Assembly (NCBI RefSeq): GCF_026210795.1
Contig: NC_089458.1
Location: forward strand, 2,248,001 to 2,312,000
Direction of reading: 5' to 3'
DNA length: 64,000 nt
Source: Rhizophagus irregularis
Lineage: Eukaryota > Glomeromycota > Glomeromycetes > Glomerales > Glomeraceae
Part shown: positions 44,692-53,317 of the stretch, one piece after another
How the letters are laid out: every line of letters starts with the position of its first letter
Position numbering within the stretch: position 1 is the first letter of the stretch
The notes under the pieces: generated by a model
Told to the model about the DNA's origin: nothing
Database searches by the model: none
Seen by the model: the letters and a program-made list of their open reading frames with translations, nothing else
Made by a program: the position numbers and the translations under genes

Positions 44692-44765
44692 ATTGCCAAG
44701 AAAATTTTTTATTAATACATGCAAAAATAAATACATAGCTCGGGACGTAGCCCGTGATACAACTG
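44692..44765. promoter_or_regulatory. Conserved block upstream of coiled-coil gene (copy 3 of 3)
   Basis: Same block as at 25784 and 35843, here about 100 bp before the ATG of the copy-B zipper gene. The DNA from here to the Crinkler gene (44945) is close to identical with 35850-36110. Confidence 0.5.
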
Positions 44766-44944
44766 ATACATGACGTCTATGCTAATGTCTAACCCTACAG
44801 TCTAACTAACCACCTTACATTTACGTGACTTGGAAATTCGCCCCTCCTTCTTTACGAAATGTCTGTAAAATACATGATTATTAATTATAAGAAACTAGGA
44901 TTACAGGAAATCACAATACAGTAATTTGCGAAATAGTTAGACTC

Positions 44945-46668
44945 TTACACAATATATCCATCTAGCAATTGAGATAATTTGAGCTGTTCCTCCTCGAAAA
45001 GCTTTCTCTTCTTTTTTGTATCCTCCCGGCTTGCCATCCCGAAGTCAATTAGGTATAGGGCACCTTTATCGTTAATTAAGATATTTTCCTCCCGAATATC
45101 ATTGTGGAGGATACCATGCTTGTGGATTGCTTCTAATCCCTTAATAGCCCTTGACTTTTGATGTTCCGTTATTTTTTGGTCGCTCAACATACTACCAACA
45201 ATGGTTAAGCCGATAACGAAGCTCATGCCTCCTCCATAATATCCATAACAGACCAGCTTTGGGATATACTTGCCTTGAATATCAGCTAGATCTTTATACA
45301 TCTCTACTTCTTTCTGCATTTCTTCCAGGACATACGATGGGGCCTTCGATAAGTCTACACTCTTCAAAGCAATCGTTTCGCCACGAAACTCGCATAGAAG
45401 TGTTTTACCACTTCGACCTTCACCTAGTATGCTCTTAAACTTGAAGTCTGCGAAGCTAAACTTTTGCTGGTTTACTGGGACGTTAGAAGATGATTGTTGA
45501 TTCGAAAAGGTGCTGGAAGCCTGATTAGTTAATGAAGAGCTGGATGATGATTTTGAGTTTGATCGAAGAGTACGTGAATTATTATCCCCTTGAGCCGGCA
45601 CTAGTACTTGAGGTTTAGGAGAGTTGGGATTCTCTTTCGCCTGTCGAGTTAGATAAGCATATGCCTTGAGAACTGGTGGAGATTCGGATTGTAGTGGAAG
45701 GGTTTTTGAGATCCAGAGCTTCGTGTGTTCTCGGCATAGAAACCAGTGATTATCATAAGTGGTAAGAATACCGTGTCTAAGTTCGTTTCCTCCCATATAA
45801 TTATAGATTTGTTGAATTACATCCTTGCCCTTACTCGTATTATAAAACTCGGGAAATGTCTGTTCACCCATGTCTTCTAAAACATGCTTTCTTTTTGCCT
45901 CAATCACCAAGATCAACGAACCCACGAGATGACAGGTGAAATCCGGTATGCCAGGAGAAGTAGGTGGACGTTTTGAAAAATTATAATCTGATCCTATAAG
46001 CTTATTTAACATCAAACAAATGTTGATAGATATAGCAACGCGAACATCCTCTTCATTGACTATCTCTATATCTTGGTTAAATTGTGGCCTCTCGAATATC
46101 GGTTGTTGGTCGAAGCGGAATTGATTCACTTTATCGAAAAAGTCGCCCCATAGTTGTACACTTGTCGGCGGGTCACCATTAACCTTTGTAGTGGTCTTCG
46201 ATCTAGTACAGTCCGGAGAATATGTTATGGGTGGTGGAATACACGACAACGCCTCTTCCAAGCTGAGAACTGGAAACGAATATGTGTTATTATTACTAGG
46301 ACAAATGACGAAAAATTAGCCGTTAAGGCGCTTTGCACAGACTATACCAGACACTTACGTGGCAATTTTACAATAACATGGATATGTTCTTCGGGAGGTG
46401 AGTCTGGGAAATATTTCGAAATCTTTCTTATTGCCAACAGCTCGTCACTGTCCTGGAGTATTAGATTTCTTAATTGATCGTCCTGATCGCCAGGGATCGT
46501 CACCTTCCATAGCCTGAGCTTGTCTGCAGGAAAATTGTCGAACTCTGGTGCCTTTTCTGCCTTAATAACTTTTTTGAGGTGGCCTACAAGCTGGTCCTTA
46601 TTAATATCGACAGGAAAAGCACTAGCGGTCGTATTTCCTTTGACGAGACATAGTAAAGTGATAGACAT
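44945..46668 (-). CDS. Crinkler-type effector with REase and kinase-like domains (copy B)
   Basis: Exons 46359-46668 and 44945-46269 (intron GTAAGT...CCAG) join in frame to 544 aa. Residues 1-103 are the Crinkler ubiquitin-like header (MSITLLCLVKGNTTASAFPV, DKLRLWKVTIPG). Then follow SLEEALSCIPPP, a PD-(D/E)XK-like fold around GIPDFTCHLVGSLILVIEAK with QQIYNYMGG, a Ser-rich linker, and a kinase domain of about 190 residues with Gly-rich loop GEGRSGKT, ALKSVD lysine strand, catalytic HNDIREENILIND and LIDFGMA. In Crinklers such tips act inside the target cell, often in the nucleus. This copy looks whole. It could act on the host or against competing elements. Confidence 0.8.
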
Positions 46669-47079
46669 GTTTTCAGCTTATATAGTATTTTTTTGCGAAA
46701 TGTTATTGGCTCAAAGTGTGGTATGTGAGGACAAGAGTTAAAAGAATTTTATTTGCGAAAAAATACTGAGTGAGTACTATATGTGAGAAATTATTCTGTT
46801 TCACAAGCCTGCCGTATGATCAGCCACATTGCATCATAGGACAACAATCGCCTAATCACTGCGCCTCCCTACTCTTTCTCACTTATCACCTGACGTTTTT
46901 TATATAGGCTAGACTGGTTCGGATAAAAAATGTTAGATTTATAGTCCTGATATTTCATTGCACGTGACCCTTTCTCATATACGTTCGATAAGATAATACT
47001 TTATTTATGAAATAAAAACGTTGCCGGTAGCCGGCCTACAATACATAAAAATGCGACTATATCGCTATTACATGATGTT
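46669..47079. other. Spacer within the element
   Basis: No gene. The first 120 bp duplicate the DNA upstream of the other Crinkler copy (37820-37915), including TTTATTTGCGAAAAAAATACTGAG, and should contain the promoter. The rest is unremarkable. Confidence 0.45.
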
Positions 47080-47457
47080 TTAAATAAATACATAAATATT
47101 AATTCTATCATTAGGGGGTGGCTCGGGGAAGAGCGTAGAAATCAACTCATGTGGAGGCATTCCTGTTTCGTTTAGACGTTCCCCATGAACAAATTTTTCA
47201 ATTTGCTTTTCAATTGATGTAACTCCCTCAGTATCATTGATCTTCCAGAGTAAAAACTCGGCAGGAGGAACCTTTTCAAATAAATGTGGCCACCTTTCTC
47301 TAATCATAATCCTTAACTGATCAACTGTTTCGTTGGTAGAGATTTTAAGCGTAGTAACACTTCCTTCTGATAAATTTGATCTTTGAGCTACCCCGCTAGG
47401 TGAAAGAAGACAATTGAGAGTAATAATAGTATCAGGAACCTCAGTCTTATCGGTCAT
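47080..47457 (-). CDS. Stand-alone Crinkler header (ubiquitin-like)
   Basis: 125 aa from an ATG at 47455-47457. ITLNCLLSPSGVAQ opens a Crinkler-type N-terminal domain. It continues with VDQLRIMIRERWPHLFEKV, FLLWKINDTEG and the closing NDRINIYVFI strand, equivalent to HIHVIVKL in the kinase copies. It stops where other members splice to a tip domain, and no tip follows downstream. It may be a header-only gene or a remnant. Confidence 0.65.
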   Translation of the reverse strand: MTDKTEVPDTIITLNCLLSPSGVAQRSNLSEGSVTTLKISTNETVDQLRIMIRERWPHLFEKVPPAEFLLWKINDTEGVTSIEKQIEKFVHGERLNETGMPPHELISTLFPEPPPNDRINIYVFI

Positions 47458-48173
47458 CTTGCTTTCCTAAATACAAGGCTCATGGTGAGAAAAAAACTCG
47501 CTCCCATTCATAACTGGTCCCAGAGGGACCCTCTCTGGCATATACATACCTTATTTTGCGTTATTTTACGGGAAAGTTTTTTGCGGAAAGTTGGCTGAAC
47601 TTCCACATACCCCTACACGCTTTATATCTTGCTGGGAAAAAAGATAAGGAGATAAGAATAGTGATTAGCATTGTCGTATGATGCCAAGAGTTCTATGAAG
47701 GCACATGTAAATGGAATCTTCATACCTTTTCACATGGAGATCTACCGGAGAGACGCAAAGGTAGTTAGTTCTTGTAGATCTCGAAATTCCAAAGTCCTCA
47801 GCCTTTCATAACATATGCTTTTGCCGTCAGTATTTACTTTTGGAGTTGGTCCTGTGTTGCAACTAGACCTCCTTTCACATTTTCTCACATTTGTTCGGGA
47901 AAAAAATATAGGTACTGGTTAGTATGTTTTCTTTTTCGAATATATATGCAAAAATTAATATGTCGCACAAGACCTGACTGATGATCCACTTATTTTGTCG
48001 CACAATTTGTGGCTCAGCAAAATCTTCCGAGCTGATGATCACTGCTCCGGACTGATTAGTGTTGTTAATCCGGCACGAAAACTATTATCGCAAAATGCTT
48101 CGAAAAATGATGAAACTCGAAAAAAAAATCCAAGCCGATTAACAATACTAGGACTGATATTACCTAAATTTAC
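47458..48173. promoter_or_regulatory. Spacer with repeated intergenic modules
   Basis: No gene. GTCGCACAAGACCTGACTGA followed by TGATCCACTTATTTT (47961-47995) and GCTGATGATCACTGCTCCGG (48031-48050) recur with changes at 49031-49065, 49115-49139 and 49871-49890. They flank several unrelated genes and are therefore candidate shared promoter or terminator modules of the element. Confidence 0.4.
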
Positions 48174-48940
48174 CTAAATGTAAGACGGTTTACGGTTATC
48201 ATCCATTTTCCTCCTCCGGTCGAGAATCTTGTATGTACCGATTGGGGACTTATAAATAGCAAATCTTTGCTGTTGTGATATAAAGTCTAAGCATGCTTGC
48301 AAGAGTAGTTTAGACGTTGTACCTTTTTCTACTTGAATAAGCATTATTACCAATACATCAAGAGGTAAATCTGGTGGAAAAATATATTCAAAATCCATTA
48401 AAGCGAAATGCTTATTTTTTGGCGTTAACCCTTTAATGAATACTTCTTTAAGATGATTTTTACAGAGTTTGATAACATCGTTACATCTCTTTATCTTCGA
48501 GTAATAATCCACTATTGAGTCTTCATCTTGAAGCAATGATCCACACCGGAACTTATCAACCTCATCTGCATTATTTTCTACCTTGATCTCATCTGTATCT
48601 TTACCATCCGGCCATATTCCCATCGAAGTTCCTCGGCACTATACGGTAATTCTATTAGGCTTAAAATTTGTGGGAGGTAAAAAGCATTGGATTGTATGAA
48701 TACATGGAATAATGATGCTGGATTTCTTATGCCGGGCAGACTATATACAAATTTCTTAAGTATTTTTTCTCTCCAATGCCTAATTGCCTTTGTCTTCCAA
48801 TAGATTTTGATTTCGCAAAAAAGATCTTCCCAGTCTTCCCACTCTGGTGTAAATTTGGGAATTCCTTCATTGCCCCATTCATACCTTTCCCCATATTCTT
48901 TGATAAATTCATTATAGGCCTCATTCGCATCATCAAACAT
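48174..48940 (-). pseudogene. Gag-like remnant (second capsid-like region)
   Basis: Two overlapping minus-strand frames. The upstream one starts at an ATG at 48938-48940 (MFDDANEAYNEFIKEYGERY) and contains EDLFCEIKIYWKTKAIRHW. The downstream one has EDSIVDYYSKIKRCNDVI and LKEVFIKGLTPKNK, reminiscent of the ESv.eYy.ri...FI.GL.p stretch of retrotransposon Gag C-terminal capsid domains. No zinc knuckle, protease or other retroelement part is next to it. Fossil, broken. The assignment is tentative. Confidence 0.35.
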
Positions 48941-49200
48941 TTTGCTAATATTGTAGATCAATTATACTTAATAAAAAATAAAGTACTGTTAGCGTGCATA
49001 GCTTCTTTTCAGTATATGCGAAAATTATGTTGCACATGACCTGACTGATGATCCACTTATTTTTCTGTTGCACAGGAGTGGCCCAGCAAATTCTTCTTTC
49101 GAGCGAAGTGATCTGGGTTGATGATCAGTATTCCGGATTCGGCCCTTAAGGCGCTTCGCTAAATTTTCCGCATTAAATATATTACTTTATTATAGCAATC

Positions 49201-49824
49201 ATGGCAAATAATGATCCCGAAACAGTTGCTCAATTATATGGAGTGTTTTTATATAAGAAGAAGGATATAATAGCTATTCAGAAAAAACTCGGTATTAGTG
49301 GGAATGCAAATCAGTTGGTAGTACCTCCAGTTTCTGAGCTCATGGGGAAAACACTTGCCGATTCTTACGAGCTGTTGTTAGAATTGGTAGGGGATTTAAT
49401 ACCGATTCAGGAGAAACTCATCATTGATGGTAATCCCATTCTAGAAGAGGCACTCCGAAGCAATAAAGCTTCTACGGATATTCCATTTGGTGAAATATTT
49501 AATTTGTTTATGTGTTTGGAAGAGGATATAATAGCAATTCAGGATAAACTCGACATTGTTGGCTATTCTAATCAAGAAAGGGCGGAAGAAGTTGATGAAA
49601 ATATGAGAGCATATCTCCGGAAGCTTAAGGAGTTTCATGGTCCCTTAGAGGATGATCCAGGTGTGATATTTCCGAAATATGGTGAAATGGGTGTAAAGAA
49701 AATTATGTTTACTGGAGAGAGGCTTCCATTATTTCCGAAGCTCTCTCCTCAACAATTGCATGAAATATTCGTTAAAAATCCATCTAGTGCTGGTCAATGC
49801 CCATGTCTAGAACAAGTTAGCTAA
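49201..49824 (+). CDS. Protein with three internal helical repeats
   Basis: 207 aa from an ATG at 49201. Three imperfect repeats are visible: KKDIIAIQKKLGISGNANQ (residue about 18), GDLIPIQEKLIIDGNPI (about 66), and EEDIIAIQDKLDIVGYSNQ (about 108). Each has the pattern D-h-I-x-I-Q-x-K-L-x-I-x-G. The C-terminus ends in CPCLEQVS. I do not recognise the family. It is one of the few plus-strand genes in the right half of the element. The frame looks whole. Confidence 0.5.
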   Translation: MANNDPETVAQLYGVFLYKKKDIIAIQKKLGISGNANQLVVPPVSELMGKTLADSYELLLELVGDLIPIQEKLIIDGNPILEEALRSNKASTDIPFGEIFNLFMCLEEDIIAIQDKLDIVGYSNQERAEEVDENMRAYLRKLKEFHGPLEDDPGVIFPKYGEMGVKKIMFTGERLPLFPKLSPQQLHEIFVKNPSSAGQCPCLEQVS

Positions 49825-49881
49825 TCTATATTTTTTATCACAGACTATAACCCAACAAAAAATCATCTGAGCTGATGATCA

Positions 49882-50787
49882 CTACTCCAGATTAGTTAGA
49901 TCGGTAGAGTACCACCATTCTACTTGATCGGCTAGTATTCTACCGAAATTAATCCTTGGCGATCGTCTGTTAGGTTGCTGGTGTATCTGAGATATGACCG
50001 AATTCTGATTATTATCAACACTATGCCAGGTGTTATATAACCGACCACCACTCCGGGGTGATGTTTTAGCTAGAATACAGCGTTCACTCAATCTCCTTAA
50101 TAAGTCGTCGATGATAAAATTATCTAAGGATGCAACATCTCTTGGTACATCATGTGGTATCCCCAAACTCCTTACGAGTTCACAGATCACATCTAGGGAA
50201 GGTACCCGAATCGGCACAAAATTCTCAACATGGATATTTGGATTAAGTGAAATGAGCTGATTTACGGCTTCTTTGCTAATATTATTACACCCTTCTAAAT
50301 TGAGGTACTTTAAATTAAGACATGAACTAGCAATTTCTTTGATAGTTATATCGGTAATTTGACAAAAGCTAAGGTCGAGTTGCTGGAGCTTTGGACAGGA
50401 ACGAATAATATTACAAATTAATGGTTCAAGAAACTCTGTGCGGTATGAAATGTTTAGATATTCTAATTTATGGCATGACTGAGCGATTTTCCATAGATCT
50501 AGATTATATACTTCTAGAGTACGAAAGCTCTTAAAGCTACCTGACCGATCAACGCACAGATTGAGATATTTCAGATTCGGGTATGAACCCGCTATTAGTT
50601 CTAATGCTCTATTACTAAATGCTATGCTATTTATGAAACTCAAGTGGGTTATATTTGGGCATGAATGTACAATGCTTATGATTTTTTTAACTGAAAGTGA
50701 ATGGTAGTATGATACTTCGAGATGAGTTACATTTGAGTAATAAACTGGCATTTGCTTCCTACGTACTAACTTTATGAATTTTTTCAA
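49882..50787 (-). pseudogene. Leucine-rich-repeat part of an F-box/LRR protein
   Basis: About 300 residues with successive LRRs: [100 protein letters not shown]. They match the F-box/LRR family that is hugely expanded in Rhizophagus. The LRR would select a substrate for SCF ubiquitin ligase. It follows the F-box part (50833-51057) on the same strand after a short gap. The gene looks broken. Confidence 0.75.
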
Positions 50788-50832
50788 TCGAGAGAGATCC
50801 TTTGCACGTTCTATCCTTATGAATTTATTTAA

Positions 50833-51057
50833 TTAAGGGTGATCCTTTGCACAGTAATTTTTATAATCATTTGGAAGAGATTGTCCAGGATATAAGTCTT
50901 TCCCTCTCAATTCGATACGCTTCCACAGAATAGGGGCACCGCATCTGTACCACAATCGGGATACATATAAAGAGGGATAGAGGGATTTATCTATCAATAA
51001 GAAATGTAAAATCTGTTCTAATAGTTCTGGTAAATAAAAGATGCTTGATTGCGCCAT
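50833..51057 (-). pseudogene. F-box part of the same F-box/LRR gene
   Basis: From an ATG at 51055-51057: SSIFYLPELLEQILHFLLID, KSLYPSLYVSRLWYRCGAPI and LWKRIELRG form a clear F-box with the LYVSRLWYRCGAPILW phrase shared by fungal F-box/LRR proteins. It lies directly upstream of the LRR part. Confidence 0.75.
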
Positions 51058-51142
51058 ACATAGTGCATGTTATATGTTGTATATTTAAACGAAAAAATAA
51101 ATTAGCTGGCAGGATCTCGAATAATATATTAATTACATAAGT

Positions 51143-52375
51143 TTAGAAACTAGCTAACATTGAATCTATTTCTACTATCTGTCCCTTGAAAGGGTTATAA
51201 TCATCATTTTTAAGCTGAGGTACCAGGCTTGGTGAATTTTCAGAATCAGATTTGGGCTTCTTCTTCGATTTTGGATCACCTAAAGCGTAATTTTTTCCTG
51301 CATCAAGACGGTTAATTTTATGTCTTAATGCGATTTCTGAAAGATTGTTGAGATGTTGAGGGGTTGGATTTGGACCGGCATGAACCATTGAGGCGTGTTT
51401 AGCTCCTATTTTTCTTAGAAGCTCAGGGGTAATCTCATCTTCGTCCTGATTAGTTTTTAAACTCTTTATGAATTTGGCAAATGGCACATTATTACGCTTT
51501 CCAGTTTCAGTATAAACTGGATCACGCAACTTCCCAGCCTTAATAGCGTCTTGAATCCAGGTAAGTAATTCCTTAGCACGTTCTGGATCCTTTTCCATAG
51601 AGAGTAAACGCATAGGCATCGGTTTATCTCTCTGTTTGCGACATCCAGTGCAATACCAAGAATAACCAGCTTTATACCACGCTGGCGGATCTTCGGAATC
51701 TGGTTTGTAATTAATAATCTGGAGAGATGATACTTCAGCAGGCCTCATGCTCAGCATCACTATCACATCCGCGAGATCCTGCATAGAGGGAATTTTAGAA
51801 GTATCGATATTCTGGAGTCTCCTATGCACTTTCTCAAAGGTGAAATGTTCTGGAGTTCTACCTGGATTAGCCAAGCGCTTCTCAGTCCGCTCTTGCTGGA
51901 TTTTATTGGAAGCTGTAGTGGTCTTCGAATCTTTGGCATAGCGATCAATAAGTTCACGATCGGCCCCGTACTCTGCTAAATACTTACGAAATCGTAATTG
52001 GTTTGAGCTAGAAGCAACCATTTCCTTATCATCAATTACTCCATCCTTACTTCCTTTTGGTCCCAAATATAAAGTATTAATAAAAATATCCCACTTATCT
52101 TCACTTTTAGTGACTTCTTGAGCCCTTTTCCTGACTGAATATATCATATTTCTCTGATCTGGCACGAGAGCCTCTTTCTGCTCTTTGCTAAATGCACTTC
52201 TCTTTTCAGTGCCTCTCGCAAGGGCTTCCTTAACATACTTACGGGCCTTCCAATCTGGAAGTAAAGCATTAAGTTCAGGGGCATGTTCGCTTAATTGCTC
52301 TGGGCTGGACTCTGCAGATAAGTTATATCTTTCTAAGAACTGTTCTAGAATCAAAACAAATTTATTAGTTTTCAC
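51143..52375 (-). pseudogene. Tyrosine-recombinase-like protein
   Basis: About 410 residues. The C-terminal half follows the layout of phage-integrase-fold recombinases: MLSMRPAEVSSLQI (first Arg box), a beta-hairpin with WYCTGCRKQRDKPMPMRLLS, ITPELLRKIGAKHAS (H/K-xx-R-like box), and ALRHKINRLDAGKNYALGD, where the Tyr would be the nucleophile. The N-terminal half is helical and could be the core-binding domain. A CTGC pair near residue 245 hints at a zinc site. Possible roles are resolving replication products or processing the palindromic ends, instead of or beside the rve integrase. The open frame begins without ATG, so the true start is uncertain. Possibly not whole. Confidence 0.55.
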
Positions 52376-52678
52376 TTTCCGGGTCTTTTGGGTGGGTTAC
52401 GCAGTAGACATGTCGATATAAGTAGACTTCAGTTGTTTCTTCTACTTATATTATGTGAGAAAAAATTCAATTCGAAAAATTCCCTCAGAGCTATACTTCT
52501 TCGAAAAGGGAAAATAACAGAGATGGCTCTTGACTAGGAGCGAAAAAAATGATATAGCTTATGCTCTGCCATTAAGGCGCTTCCCAGACTGGCATAATAT
52601 ATTTTTGAATATCTATAATAAAAATGAAAATAAGTTTAACGTATATTAATCTTAAAAACTTTTCCAGAAAGAAGTACT
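52376..52678. other. Divergent spacer
   Basis: Separates the recombinase-like gene from the zinc-finger pair. It contains ATTAAGGCGCTTCCC (52572-52586), one of at least five copies of a TTAAGGCGCTT word found in the element. Confidence 0.4.
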
Positions 52679-52933
52679 ATGCTCTTTGGTCTCTTTGGTG
52701 AATACATATCTGATTCGGAGGACGAGAATTACCCAACTTGGCCTTGCCTAAATAAGAAAGATGATGGGTCTATCGGCGGGAAAAGATACTTTCGCGAGGG
52801 TGGGTGTGTCAGACACTATAAGTATCCACCAAATAAAATGTGTGCATCCTGTAATAGGCCAATCCATTCTCGAACTGGCTTTTATATGATGTATAAGAAA
52901 AACTGGCTAGAGAGTCGCAAAAAGAGTGAGTAG
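52679..52933 (+). CDS. Small zinc-finger protein (tandem copy 1)
   Basis: 84 aa from an ATG at 52679. CLNKKDDGSIGGKRYFREGG-C-VRHY ... MCASCNRPIHSRTGFYMMYK spaces Cys and His as in a small treble-clef or two-site zinc domain. It is paralogous to the next gene (53056-53292), and about 40 bp of leader before each (ATATCTATAATAAAA) are shared. Function unknown. The frame looks whole. Confidence 0.5.
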   Translation: MLFGLFGEYISDSEDENYPTWPCLNKKDDGSIGGKRYFREGGCVRHYKYPPNKMCASCNRPIHSRTGFYMMYKKNWLESRKKSE

Positions 52934-53055
52934 GATTTGTAACTTTGGCCGAAGACGCGGTTACTAAGCTGACCCACTAAAGCAAAGGAATTTTAAATAT
53001 CTATAATAAAAGTGAAGATGAAGTTTTGAGATTATTAGTATCAAAATTATCTCGT

Positions 53056-53292
53056 ATGGGTCGTTTTATCTGCCAATATATCAAGAGAGATGGTTCGATT
53101 TGTGGGAAAGGGTGCATGAGCGAATTAGGATGTTCCAGACATTTTAATGCCCGTCCTAGAACAATATGTCCTGTCTGTAAGATGGGAACCTATTCCGATA
53201 CTGGAATCTGTAGCACACATGGTGGAATTTATGACCATGCCTGGCGCGAAAGTAAAAAAACTAAAACAGAATCTAATATGGTCAAGACTTAG
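53056..53292 (+). CDS. Small zinc-finger protein (tandem copy 2)
   Basis: 78 aa from the ATG at 53056 (MGRFICQYIKRDGSICGKGC). Cys/His ligands C-x9-C-x3-C..C-x2-H, then C-PVC-KM..CSTH give a fuller zinc set than copy 1. The pair may bind nucleic acid or protein. It ends 26 bp before the convergent helicase. Confidence 0.55.
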   Translation: MGRFICQYIKRDGSICGKGCMSELGCSRHFNARPRTICPVCKMGTYSDTGICSTHGGIYDHAWRESKKTKTESNMVKT

Positions 53293-53317
53293 CTGAATAA
53301 CTATTTGGGCTGAAATA

